A stretch of 64,000 nt of DNA from a virus, in the IMG/VR virus record IMGVR_UViG_3300042923_000607, positions 52,240 through 116,239 of that record. The stretch is one strand, 5' to 3'. The notes beneath the pieces were generated by a model. The model was not told where the DNA came from. It did no database searches and saw only the letters and a program-made list of their open reading frames with translations. Shown piece by piece: positions 50,436-59,114 of the stretch. Position numbers and translations under genes: made by a program. The stretch's first letter is position 1, and each line of letters begins with the position of its first letter.

Positions 50436-51373
50436 GCTACTTCGTTTAATATTATCTTTCTAAATATGCTTTCAAATATTGGAACCGCGATACTATTTCC
50501 TGCTTGCTTGTACATTGGCATACAGTATCTACCTATCTTTTCATGAACTGATCTTGCTTTTGCATAATCCTCATCTGAATACCCTTGTAATCTCCAACAT
50601 TCCAATTCAGTTAAATATCTGTATCTTCCATCTCCACAATCAATTACCTGAGCTGGTGTTCTGTCTTGTCTCGTTGTAATTGTATAGGCAAAATCTTTAA
50701 TAACTGTAGCTCTTTTTATTCCGGAATGACCAATAACATTATAAACGCTAGGTTGAGTAACATCATAAACTTCTGAGACTTCATCATTGCTTTGTAGATA
50801 ATGTTTTATATCTTTCATGGTTGTTCTAACCAACTCATTAAAGTTGAATTTCTCTCCATTAATAACGGATACTGTGAAGACTCTTTCTCTTGCTTGTGGC
50901 AAACCAAAATCTCTAGCATCTAGAATTTCATAGTTATTTATATAACCCAGTTTCTCCATTTCTAATAGATACCTATCGAAGTTAACCTTCATATGTTTTG
51001 ATAAGACATTCTTAACATTTTCCCAAATAACATATTTAGGTTTCCAATCTCCCATGTTTTGTATAATATGTATTGTTTCCCACATCAAACTAGATCTTGT
51101 TTCACTTCCTTCATCAGCACCTTTCTGTTGACCAGCTATACTGAAGTCTTGGCAAGGACTACCGTGAATAAGAATATCGGGTCTAAGATTCCACCCCACA
51201 ACTGATTGAGTCTTATATTCTAGTTCATTTTTAAACATTGCATTGTAACTTCTTACTGCCTTATTATCTATTTCTACATAGTCAATTGCTTTGACAGGTA
51301 CTCCAATATTACGTAGGGCTATTCTGGGGCTACCTATTCCACCAAATAATTCTAGTATTTGTAATTGCTTCAA
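50432..51373 (-). CDS. C5-cytosine DNA methyltransferase, standard order
   Basis: A 313-aa enzyme from TTG 51373 behind AAGGAT. Motif I L-F-G-G-I-G (9-14), IV G-S-P-C-Q-D with catalytic Cys74, VI E-N-V (118-120), VIII Q-A-R-E-R-V-F (160-166), a short target domain, IX E-L-E-C-W-R-L-Q-G and X K-Q-A-G-N-S. All intact. Methylates a cytosine at C5 in a short site; its leader palindrome centres on GGCC. Confidence 0.9.
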   Translation of the reverse strand: MKQLQILELFGGIGSPRIALRNIGVPVKAIDYVEIDNKAVRSYNAMFKNELEYKTQSVVGWNLRPDILIHGSPCQDFSIAGQQKGADEGSETRSSLMWETIHIIQNMGDWKPKYVIWENVKNVLSKHMKVNFDRYLLEMEKLGYINNYEILDARDFGLPQARERVFTVSVINGEKFNFNELVRTTMKDIKHYLQSNDEVSEVYDVTQPSVYNVIGHSGIKRATVIKDFAYTITTRQDRTPAQVIDCGDGRYRYLTELECWRLQGYSDEDYAKARSVHEKIGRYCMPMYKQAGNSIAVPIFESIFRKIILNEVA

Positions 51374-51387
51374 TAATCATCCTTATC

Positions 51388-51419
51388 GTCTGGCCAGACA
51401 TTTTACCTAGGATTATTTT
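51388..51419 (-). promoter_or_regulatory. Methyltransferase leader with 12-bp palindrome
   Basis: GTCTGGCCAGAC (51388-51399) lies 14 bp before the start codon and is preceded on the - strand by AATAATCCTAGGTAAAAT, nearly the same leader as at 39978-40008. Only the palindrome differs. Confidence 0.6.
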
Positions 51420-51496
51420 ACCTTTCTTTAATGTTGTAGCTATTACTTCTATTTGTTTAATATTTCTATTATAATTCAATCAAATCGTAGATTGAT

Positions 51497-52006
51497 TTAC
51501 ATTTCTAATAACACAATATTTTCGTTATTCTCTAGTGTCTTCTTGATATCAATAACTGATTGGTTCGTACTTCCCGCCCATCGATAGTTTATATCAGATA
51601 ATTCTTTAATGTACCTTCCATCTACAAGCACGTCACACAACTTTACCACATCATACTTTACAGGATAGAATTCTTTTAAATCATTAAAATAATATCCGGT
51701 GTATAACCAAATATCTTTTGTTCTATATCTTTGTTTTATTTCTAATATAAAATCTTTTACTTCTAAGCTATTGTTATCATGTAGAGGATCTCCGCCCGTA
51801 ATTGTTATGCCTTTGATATAATCCTTTTCTAATTCAGCAAAGATTTCTTCTTTGGCTTCCAAGTCAAACTTTATTCCGCTGTTACAATCCCATGTTTGCG
51901 GATTATGACACCCTTCACACTTGTGAGAGCAGGAAGACAACCACAATACTACCCTTAATCCATTTCCATTTAACATATCGTCCTTAGTAACATTGTGATA
52001 TCTCAT
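51497..52006 (-). CDS. nrdG: Anaerobic RNR activating enzyme
   Basis: A 169-aa radical SAM protein. The iron-sulfur motif C-S-H-K-C-E-G-C (C26, C30, C33) is followed by T-G-G-D-P. It generates the glycyl radical on NrdD using S-adenosylmethionine. The ATG shares one base with the nrdD stop (TAATG), so expression is coupled. Confidence 0.95.
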   Translation of the reverse strand: MRYHNVTKDDMLNGNGLRVVLWLSSCSHKCEGCHNPQTWDCNSGIKFDLEAKEEIFAELEKDYIKGITITGGDPLHDNNSLEVKDFILEIKQRYRTKDIWLYTGYYFNDLKEFYPVKYDVVKLCDVLVDGRYIKELSDINYRWAGSTNQSVIDIKKTLENNENIVLLEM

Positions 52007-53934
52007 TACATGCTCTTCCTTTCTTTTATTTCCGACATCTTAGCATCATTCAATCTCGTGTCTCCTTTAACTCTTGAATATGAAAGATAGCCGTTCATTC
52101 TTTCGATCTTAGTAAGATTAGAGCTGTTACACTTAGGGCACTCAGTCATTTCTAACTCTTGATGCCCACAATCATTGCAATATGCCAAGGATAAATTAAC
52201 CCCTTCATAATTTCCTAGGGACATTGCTCTACGGACTAATGTTTTTATAGCATCAATATTATATGGTATAGGATATTTACAATACTGAATTCTTCCACCC
52301 TCACAATGGTTCCAAAATCTGTTCTCCAAGTCCTGTTTTTGAATAGGGGTAATGTCTTCTGTTACATGACAATGAAATGAATTAGATACATATGGACGAT
52401 CAGAAACTCCCTCGATAATTCCATATTTTTTACGAAACTGCTCTACTTGCAACCCACAATTATGTACTAATAATCCCTCTTTTCCACCCACAAAAAAATT
52501 ATGGTTATCATCAACTTCGATATCATAAACATCAACTAAATCTTCTAGATACTCAACGCTTTTCACTTTATGATTTAATTCAATTAAATCTTGGCATTCG
52601 TCACTATAATACCAATAAGAGTTACTATAATAGTGATTTCCTTGTGCTACAGCCCTTGTTCCCATACAAGCTTTTTTAATTAAATGACGTGTATAACCCA
52701 TTTTTTTCGCATCCTCTATACATTCAAAATGCTCTAAATGTGTAAAATCTCGGTCAAATCGTTCTATACTTCTTCCTATATGTTTATTTCTATTAATTAA
52801 TTTTGATTGACCCGTGTGAAGTTTGCCATAAAATGAATTTTTTTTACCGTTTTGGGATTCAGATGTGTATGAAAACTTTGATATATTGTCATTCATATGT
52901 AGCCTTCTATGGTCAGCATCTTTCATATAGATCAAATTGGTAATTTCATTATTTGATTTATTCTTGTCTTTATGGTGCACCACATATTTAATTGGTTTAC
53001 TTCCAAAGAAATATTCAGAATTTATATCTTGTATTAATTGTTTCTTTCCGTTATGGTAAATCGAGCATTCTGTCCTCTCATTTTCATTTATGTGAATATA
53101 ATTTGACTTAATTCTATCTCCTAAAGTCAATTCATGTGCTGGAACAAACTCAATATACTCAGCACCATTAAATTTTCCAGTAGTAATTTCTTTACTTGAT
53201 CTTCTAACAGCAAAGCTATGTTCTGGTGTGCAAGTAATTACTTGATCATTATCGAATGTGACTTTAACAACTACCGCATTCCTTTTAGTCATTTTAGATT
53301 CAATTACTTTTTTAAGCTCTATTTTATGCCTAGTTTCACTAAATGAATAAACTAAATCTCCCCTTTTTATATCTTTTATTTTTGTCATTCCATTATATGC
53401 TTGAATTTCAGTGTCTCCATGGAAACATAAATTTTCTGCTGGAGTACCATAAATGGCATATAACAAACCATCTTCTGATTTAAACTGTTTCACTTTTTCA
53501 TCTATATACTTAAGAGTTTCTAGTGCGAACTCACCGTCTTGAGCAATTGATTTCCCGTTATAAAGTTGCTGTAACTCGTTCAAAGCTGTAATACCAAATG
53601 ATGCAGTCATTGGTTTTAACAAAGGTTTAATCTTATCATGTAGATCTAAATTACCACCATAAAATCCACCTTCACAATAACCTAAAGGATTAGTGGAAGC
53701 TCTCATTTCACCTAAATATTCATAGGTTCTAATATGCAATTTTCTTATCAAGTTAAGGTAAAAATCTAAAACATCAAAAAAATCTTTGCTTTCCTGCCTT
53801 GCTTTTGCTAGTATCATTGGTAGATGTAGGCTAATAGCTCCAATGTTGAATCTTCCAACAAATATAGGTTCATCATTTTCATCCTTTGGATTGATTCCCC
53901 CTTCTTTATACCAAGGGGAAAGAAATGCTCTGCA
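52006..53934 (-). CDS. nrdD: Anaerobic RNR large subunit, 3' exon (contains intein)
   Basis: Second exon of nrdD, from the catalytic-loop codons C-R-A-F-L to the end. It holds N-I-G-A-I-S-L, then an intein (52459-53427), the Zn-binding C-N-D-C ... C-P-K-C set and the C-terminal glycyl radical region M-N-G-Y-L. An apparent ATG at 53937 lies in the intron and is not a real start. With the 5' exon and without the intein, NrdD is 705 aa, near the usual length. Makes dNTPs from NTPs without oxygen. Confidence 0.9.
   Translation of the reverse strand, partial: CRAFLSPWYKEGGINPKDENDEPIFVGRFNIGAISLHLPMILAKARQESKDFFDVLDFYLNLIRKLHIRTYEYLGEMRASTNPLGYCEGGFYGGNLDLHDKIKPLLKPMTASFGITALNELQQLYNGKSIAQDGEFALETLKYIDEKVKQFKSEDGLLYAIYGTPAENLCFHGDTEIQAYNGMTKIKDIKRGDLVYSFSETRHKIELKKVIESKMTKRNAVVVKVTFDNDQVITCTPEHSFAVRRSSKEITTGKFNGAEYIEFVPAHELTLGDRIKSNYIHINENERTECSIYHNGKKQLIQDINSEYFFGSKPIKYVVHHKDKNKSNNEITNLIYMKDADHRRLHMNDNISKFSYTSESQNGKKNSFYGKLHTGQSKLINRNKHIGRSIERFDRDFTHLEHFECIEDAKKMGYTRHLIKKACMGTRAVAQGNHYYSNSYWYYSDECQDLIELNHKVKSVEYLEDLVDVYDIEVDDNHNFFVGGKEGLLVHNCGLQVEQFRKKYGIIEGVSDRPYVSNSFHCHVTEDITPIQKQDLENRFWNHCEGGRIQYCKYPIPYNIDAIKTLVRRAMSLGNYEGVNLSLAYCNDCGHQELEMTECPKCNSSNLTKIERMNGYLSYSRVKGDTRLNDAKMSEIKERKSM
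52459..53427 (-). mobile_element. HNH-containing intein in NrdD
   Basis: 323 residues inserted between A-E-N-L and C-G-L-Q-V. It starts with Cys (C-F-H-G-D-T), has the block B T-P-E-H motif, an HNH-type endonuclease core (V-H-H-K-D-K-N-K-S-N-N then N-L), a NUMOD3-like N-S-F-Y-G-K-x-H-T-G, and ends with V-D-D-N-H-N-F-F-V and the splice motif V-H-N before Cys. All splicing residues and probably the nuclease are intact, so it should be active and mobile. Confidence 0.9.
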
Positions 53935-54206
53935 CATCTATATGTCACCATATAAACTGACTATATGTTCTCTCCGAGTTCCCTAGTCTCATCAACGAGC
54001 CGACTGCTCTGAATTGGTGCTTATCTCCAATCCTCTTGTGGTACACTCATCCCACCTTAGTCGATACACACTACCTCATATGAGGTTTGGCACGGTACTC
54101 ATCTTACATCATAGAATTTCTTCTCCTTAAGACCTATCCGTTAGCAGCTATCAAGCCACACCCTTTAGCAAGGTTCAATCGGTTTTACATGGGCTAATTT
54201 ACACTT
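53935..54206 (-). ncRNA. Group I intron in nrdD (IA2-like, no ORF)
   Basis: A 272-nt intervening sequence. The exon end ATGGGT pairs with GCCCAT in the intron, leaving the needed U-G pair at the 5' site (P1). A conserved GTGCCAAAC with a CCTCATATGAGG hairpin fits P4-P6. P7 pairs CGACTA with TAGTC, and a 3' P9 hairpin ATATGGTGACATAT follows, close to T4 td. The intron ends with G before TGC. Removal restores M-G-C-R-A-F-L. Otherwise the frame stops 13 codons in. Confidence 0.85.
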
Positions 54207-55364
54207 ACCCATAGGGCTTACTACTTTTCCATATTTGTGGTACATTTTAGATAAGGTTGTGTCCCCATCTAAACTTAACCAATCTGGATACATTGTTTTT
54301 GCAGAGGTTAATATTCCTTCCTCAAACAAATCCTCATTGATCCTACCATTTCCATGAAGATTCTCAGTATAAAGAAATACTAATTTGGGGAATAATACAG
54401 GGATTTTATTATTTTTCTTACCTTGCCCTTCTCTATGAACCTGAAGGAATGTTTTAGATGCCAACTTTTCAAACTTGTCAACACCAAGCCCAAAGGTAAT
54501 TGCAATAAACGGATAATCGCCTCGACTTGAAGATACCGAATTGAATTTATACTCCCATCCTTGATATCCTTGTTTCATTTCGTTTACAGTCTCTTTCCAT
54601 GCTTCTTCTTTTGCAAATTCTTCAAAAAATCCTAATCTAAGATATTTTTCTAATTGTGTATTATATGTTTTTTCAGCATATGGCTTTAATAATTTATCGA
54701 CTTCTGGAACTGTAAAACCACCATATTGTTGAGAAGCAGCACTCAGTACAATATCCCCAATTACGTCAAATGCAACATCCAGAGTTTTAGGTTCGTTATA
54801 CCACAAGTTCCCCATCTCAAAACCGTTTTCTAATACGTGTTTAACATCAAAAAGGCAGCAATTCATGGTATCTCTTCTTGCAGACATATCATGGATATAA
54901 ATGTACCCATCTCTGGCGGCTTGTAGTTCCTCTGTAGTTAGGAAGAACTTCTGGTAAAGCTCCTTATTCAACTGATTGAAGATAAGACTTCTTTTGGTTG
55001 AAACCAGTGCACTATCGGTATTACTATTTTCTTTATCTCCAATATACATTATTGATTGCGCTTTATTGTATACTTCGTCTAACATATGTACAAAATCCGT
55101 CTTGTAATTTCTATAATCTCGGTAACTCTTTGCGATAACAGGGTTAAAATCCTCTAGTGCAGCCTCTACAATATTATGCAGCTCCGATATATCTATTAAT
55201 TCATCATCTAATTCTTCTATTTGTGCCCAAACATTATTGCAAATTTGACTATATTCACTTGGCGAAAGCTCAATCATCATCCTTCTAGCCGATTTTTGCA
55301 CTGCATTGATAATCTTTTGTTCATTAAAGCCTTCTAATGTCTGATCTTTTTTAATTATTTGCAT
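54207..55364 (-). CDS. nrdD: Anaerobic RNR large subunit, 5' exon
   Basis: First exon, 386 codons from ATG 55364 (behind GAGAGGAC), ending in M-G. It carries the N-terminal ATP-cone (about 1-95) and the catalytic barrel up to the active loop, including M-N-C-C-L near residue 167. The upstream 63-aa gene ends directly at its start codon. Confidence 0.95.
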
Positions 55365-55556
55365 TTACTGTCCTCTCTTAACTAGTGTTATTTTGTATCC
55401 TTGAATTCCTTTTCTGTAAAATTCAATCTCCTCAGCAACATTCCAACCAAACTGAAACATCCATCTTCTAAAATAAGACAATTCAAAATCCGTCACAAAA
55501 TAAATTAATTCGTTGTCTTTAACAGACATCAATGTTCCGATTACATATTGATCCAT
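55365..55556 (-). CDS. Small protein before nrdD, 63 aa
   Basis: ATG 55556 chosen over a longer form; GGAG lies 9 bases upstream. Beta-rich with aromatic W-M-F-Q-F-G-W. Its TAA touches the nrdD ATG. No family recognised. Confidence 0.5.
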   Translation of the reverse strand: MDQYVIGTLMSVKDNELIYFVTDFELSYFRRWMFQFGWNVAEEIEFYRKGIQGYKITLVKRGQ

Positions 55557-55599
55557 ACCTTCACACTCCATTGTGTTGTATAAGTTGTATATTACTCTC

Positions 55600-55860
55600 T
55601 TATAACTCTTCTAAGTAATATTCAGTATTCATAGTTGTGATATGTAACTTCTTTCCACTTTCAGAAAATGATTCTATAGGAGAAGTCCTCATCATTCTTC
55701 CGGAGTCTCCACTCCATACAAAGCAGAAACTATTTCCTACTTGCATAAATTCTTTATATATTATTTCTCCTGTCATATCAGGACAAATTGACCGGATATC
55801 TTCTAATGCCGTTAATTTAACAACTCCACTTTTATCTGTAACATTAATTATCTTATACAT
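55600..55860 (-). CDS. Small protein, 86 aa
   Basis: ATG behind AAAGGAAG. Beta-rich, D-K-S-G-V-V-K-L-T start and an M-M-R-T-S-P turn. Its ATG directly follows the stop of the 55-aa gene. No family recognised. Confidence 0.5.
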   Translation of the reverse strand: MYKIINVTDKSGVVKLTALEDIRSICPDMTGEIIYKEFMQVGNSFCFVWSGDSGRMMRTSPIESFSESGKKLHITTMNTEYYLEEL

Positions 55861-56028
55861 TTAAACTTCCTTTCTCCAAACAGTTATATCATCTGCATAA
55901 CAGCAATGTTCTAACACGTCATTTTGAGACAAGTCACATCTATCATCATTTGTATCTGTGTTAAACATGCAATCTTTGTGATCGCAATATGTATCATTAA
56001 ATCCACTTTTCTTGTCAATAATTATCAT
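55861..56028 (-). CDS. Small cysteine-rich protein, 55 aa
   Basis: ATG 56028 about 10 bases after AAAGG. Acidic, with Y-C-D-H-K-D-C, R-C-D and H-C-C cysteine/histidine sites, probably metal-binding. Confidence 0.45.
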   Translation of the reverse strand: MIIIDKKSGFNDTYCDHKDCMFNTDTNDDRCDLSQNDVLEHCCYADDITVWRKEV

Positions 56029-56064
56029 ATAATCAATGCCTTTCTTTATTTATTGATACTAAAC

Positions 56065-56238
56065 TCAACTTTGCTTGTATTTTTCTATTAATCGTTTAGC
56101 TTTCAGGAGCCCAATCCATACTCCCTCATTTCTTCCACTATCAAATATGTCATCATCCTTTTCATCTTCATTGAAAACTATTTTACAATAATGATCAATT
56201 AGCTCCTGTAATTCATTACGCAAATCATTTACTTTCAA
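56065..56238 (-). CDS. Small helical acidic protein, 57 aa
   Basis: TTG 56238 five bases after GGAGGTG. Helical, with a D-E-K-D-D-D acidic loop. Not recognised. Confidence 0.5.
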   Translation of the reverse strand: MKVNDLRNELQELIDHYCKIVFNEDEKDDDIFDSGRNEGVWIGLLKAKRLIEKYKQS

Positions 56239-56257
56239 TCACCTCCAATTAGTCAGG

Positions 56258-56638
56258 CTATCTTAAATCTTCATAATACAATATCTGGTATTCCTCTGGT
56301 ACATTTGATGCTGCTAGATTATAAGTCTTTATTTCATTAATTAATTCATGTTGGTTTCTATCTTTAGTACCAATACTAAATCTTTTATCATCAAATAATA
56401 TTAGTTGATCAAATCTTCTTCCTCGTAATCTCATTCCATATGTAATAGCCATAATCTTTGTCCCATCGTTTAAATATAATGAATGGTGCCATGGGTTTTT
56501 AATATATTGCTTTATCTGCTCTTTGTTGTTGTCTGCGAATTGCCGTAGTCCATAATTTGATAATTCACTGGTATATCCTAGTAATGCAATTTCCAATACT
56601 CTTGGTTCATCTTCATATCCAACAACATATGTTGCCAT
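56258..56638 (-). CDS. Small protein, 126 aa
   Basis: ATG 56638 chosen for GGAGGTGATTAG. Alpha/beta with a Y-G-M-R-L-R-G-R-R-F basic motif. Possibly nucleic acid-binding. No family recognised. Confidence 0.5.
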   Translation of the reverse strand: MATYVVGYEDEPRVLEIALLGYTSELSNYGLRQFADNNKEQIKQYIKNPWHHSLYLNDGTKIMAITYGMRLRGRRFDQLILFDDKRFSIGTKDRNQHELINEIKTYNLAASNVPEEYQILYYEDLR

Positions 56639-56666
56639 TCTAATCACCTCCACTTAGATAAAAGAG

Positions 56667-56948
56667 TTATTTCATAGTGTCGTAATCTAACACATATTGT
56701 AACCCTTTAATTATCTTTTGAATTTCGTCTTTAGTACAATTTAGCACATTGACATTACTAGGCAATAAAACTACCTTATTATCTCTAAATGTAGTTTGTA
56801 ATCCGTCATATAATATTTTTTGTTCATGTTGTGTTAATGTGTGAGGCTCATACTCACAAATTATGTAGTCATTGGATAATGGATTAATTAATGTAACTCC
56901 TCGTTCATTTTTTAACTTTGTCTTACTCAATATCTCTTTAAATCCCAT
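56667..56948 (-). CDS. Small protein, 93 aa
   Basis: ATG behind AAAGGAG. Alpha/beta, with N-E-R-G-V-T-L-I-N-P and a final D-Y-D-T-M-K. No family recognised. Confidence 0.5.
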   Translation of the reverse strand: MGFKEILSKTKLKNERGVTLINPLSNDYIICEYEPHTLTQHEQKILYDGLQTTFRDNKVVLLPSNVNVLNCTKDEIQKIIKGLQYVLDYDTMK

Positions 56949-56988
56949 TTAAACTCCTTTCAAATGAAAACCTGAATTGGTATTGTTA

Positions 56989-57238
56989 TTATTCATTATA
57001 GCTGTAGTATGGTAAGTAGCACCACTCAACAACCTTATAATAACTTCCTTCACAATCAAAATATTTGTATCCGTTATCATCTATGTATCTACCAACCATA
57101 GGAATGCGATATGCGATAAATCGTCTATCTTTTTTAAAGCAAGGCTCGTATTTGTTGCAATAACATAATACGTCTGTTTTAAATGTGGCTTTTCTTTTTC
57201 TGCATCTTTAAATCACTATCTTCTAAATTATAAACCAT
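56989..57238 (-). pseudogene. Frameshifted small gene
   Basis: ATG 57238 behind AAAGGAG opens a frame that stops after 19 codons. A +1 shift near the A-rich run after codon 11 continues 70 codons with good gene-like sequence (L-C-Y-C-N-K-Y-E-P-C, then G-R-Y-I-D-D-N-G-Y, ending V-V-E-W-C-Y-L-P) to TAA 56989. A one-base change or a rare programmed shift is possible. Ends with a W-C-Y-L-P motif similar to small Cys-rich phage proteins. Confidence 0.6.
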
Positions 57239-57276
57239 ATTATCTCCTTTCTATAAATCCAAACCAAAGTGGAATT

Positions 57277-57489
57277 TTACTTAGAAAAATATTTTTCATA
57301 ATCTTCTTTTGTACTATCCATTTTATTAATTGCTAAATCATCATCCCATTCAAATTCTTCTGACGAATCAACATTAATAAATTCAGGATATAAATCATAC
57401 ATACGAAGTCCACAAACAACTAAATCTTCAATATCGCTATCTCCTTCAATATCTGTGACGAACATCGTAACCTTATGCACCTTTGCCAT
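57277..57489 (-). CDS. Small acidic protein, 70 aa
   Basis: ATG behind AAAGGAG. Acidic with D-S-S-E-E-F-E-W-D-D-D and Lys-rich ends. Not recognised. Confidence 0.5.
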   Translation of the reverse strand: MAKVHKVTMFVTDIEGDSDIEDLVVCGLRMYDLYPEFINVDSSEEFEWDDDLAINKMDSTKEDYEKYFSK

Positions 57490-57545
57490 AGTTGAAACTC
57501 CTTTCTATTAATTCAATATAAATCTATAATTTGAAATATATTTTA

Positions 57546-57803
57546 TTAATACCTATGTCTAATTGCCATATATAAAAATTTCTTGTTATTTCGATTTATT
57601 GATATCATTGAATCATCAATAATCTCGTATGAGTATGTATTATCATCATCTTCTATAATTCCAGTAGTAAGTAATGTTTCTTTTAAAGTTGATTCGTTAT
57701 TAGTATCAATTGCAAATATCTTATCCTGACATGCTAAAACCATATGTCTTCCAATTGAATCAACTATAGTATCAATTCCACAAGGGTTTCCAACATAAAC
57801 CAT
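57546..57803 (-). CDS. Small protein, 85 aa
   Basis: ATG behind AAAGGAG. Beta-rich, opening V-Y-V-G-N-P-C-G. Not recognised. Confidence 0.5.
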   Translation of the reverse strand: MVYVGNPCGIDTIVDSIGRHMVLACQDKIFAIDTNNESTLKETLLTTGIIEDDDNTYSYEIIDDSMISINRNNKKFLYMAIRHRY

Positions 57804-57840
57804 TCTGCTCTCCTTTCTAAATCAATACCAATTGATATAT

Positions 57841-58320
57841 TTATCTTGTATATGCTTTACTTAAATCAAAATTCCATGTCTTAGGAATTAATTCAGGATT
57901 ATCAATGACATTTCCTAACTTAACAATTGAATCCCAAGGATCAAAAGATTTAACATAGTCATCACAGTATCCATACTGAACAACAAATTTTCCGTTTTTA
58001 TAAATGATTAATCCTATTTCATCTTTGATATTAAAGTATTTTAAAGATATTTTAACAATATCTAATTCATATAATGAATCTCCGTTATCATCATTCCTAT
58101 CAACAAATTGCCCTACAGTGTCTTTAATTACTTCTGTGTGATCTATATATCCTAATCCAGATGTATTAAAATCAACTATGTATGCCCTATGTGAATTTAT
58201 ATCTTTGTTGCCATAGCAACTGTCATAATAAAACCCACCATAAATCCAACTAGGTTTATGTGTTTCTGCATTGAATACAAATGGTTTAACTGGTTTTGCT
58301 CTAAAATATATTCTTCTCAT
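57841..58320 (-). CDS. YopX-family phage protein
   Basis: A 159-aa protein with the YopX pattern: I-Y-F-R-A-K-P at the start, W-I-Y-G-G-F near 27, T-V-G-Q-F-V near 68 and a D-S-L-Y-E-L-D-I-V segment near 80. YopX proteins are common in Firmicute phages and prophages with unknown function. Confidence 0.75.
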   Translation of the reverse strand: MRRIYFRAKPVKPFVFNAETHKPSWIYGGFYYDSCYGNKDINSHRAYIVDFNTSGLGYIDHTEVIKDTVGQFVDRNDDNGDSLYELDIVKISLKYFNIKDEIGLIIYKNGKFVVQYGYCDDYVKSFDPWDSIVKLGNVIDNPELIPKTWNFDLSKAYTR

Positions 58321-58344
58321 TATATATTCCTTTCATTGTTATAT

Positions 58345-58584
58345 TTATTTGCTACTACGTTCCACTAAATTCATCATGAAATCATATAATGTATTTCTTT
58401 TGTCGTTAGCAGTTAGCTTAAACATTTCGTTTGGTTCACCATGTTCTCCAGCATCTATATAGCTATCTTCAAAGTCAGAAGTATTCAATCGTTCAAATAT
58501 GAATTCAATAACATCTTCTTCCTCTTCAAAACTTCCTTGAAATGCGTGCCACCAGTCATTATTTAGTTTTGCTATATGTACCAC
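58345..58584 (-). CDS. Small acidic protein, 79 aa
   Basis: GTG 58584 is called but nearly touches its AAAGGAAG site; an ATA at 58575 is better spaced and would give 76 aa. Acidic with E-E-E-E-D-V-I-E-F and a basic, helical end. Not recognised. Confidence 0.45.
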   Translation of the reverse strand: MVHIAKLNNDWWHAFQGSFEEEEDVIEFIFERLNTSDFEDSYIDAGEHGEPNEMFKLTANDKRNTLYDFMMNLVERSSK

Positions 58585-58617
58585 TTCCTTTCATTTCCTA
58601 CCAAATTGATATTTGTT

Positions 58618-58776
58618 TTATATAATTACGACAACATTCCTATCAGAGTGAAGTAAATAAGATATAAAAATTTCATCAATATCTTTATAGTCATTTTTTG
58701 TAATAACTACATCAACATCACCCACTATATTTTTTATGTTTTCTAATTCATTAATCACATCAGATATCCTTTTCAC
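58618..58776 (-). CDS. Small protein, 52 aa
   Basis: GTG 58776 behind AAGGGGGTG. Helical then beta end R-N-V-V-V-I-I. Not recognised; strong ribosome site. Confidence 0.5.
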   Translation of the reverse strand: MKRISDVINELENIKNIVGDVDVVITKNDYKDIDEIFISYLLHSDRNVVVII

Positions 58777-58820
58777 TTATTCACCCCCTTTTGAATATAA
58801 AATCCAGATTTGACTGTCTT

Positions 58821-59114
58821 TTAGTGTTGATATTTTTCTTTTGGGAATATCTCTTTCAAATCTAAATAATCCCCAACAGCAACACACATGTCGATACAAA
58901 TACAATCTTCTTGCATTCTTGCATCAAAACCACCCTCATCGAAAACGCCATAACCGAATATATTTTTCAATTCTTTTACAAAGTCATCAATCCAAATGTA
59001 TGAAACCCATACACAAAACTCTTTGTCAGTTATCCAACCCATTTCTTGAACATAACTGAAATCATTTTCATCTAGTTCTGTTAATAGCTTATATAATTTT
59101 AATTCATCGCTCAT
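58821..59114 (-). CDS. Small protein, 97 aa
   Basis: ATG 59114 behind AAAGGGA, overlapping the upstream gene by 11 bp. Acidic with W-V-S-Y-I-W-I-D-D and several cysteines. Not recognised. Confidence 0.5.
   Translation of the reverse strand: MSDELKLYKLLTELDENDFSYVQEMGWITDKEFCVWVSYIWIDDFVKELKNIFGYGVFDEGGFDARMQEDCICIDMCVAVGDYLDLKEIFPKEKYQH

Noticed and set aside
53935-53937. ATG at 53937 as a start for a separate NrdD C-terminal protein
   Set aside because: It lies in the intron; the exon junction ATGGGT/TGC restores the family sequence.
54165-54206. 13 extra codons at the end of the NrdD 5' ORF
   Set aside because: They are unspliced intron sequence ending in a stop.
57218-57226. Programmed -1 frameshift at TTTAAAG
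   Set aside because: The -1 frame ends after about 45 codons without gene-like sequence; the better continuation is in +1.
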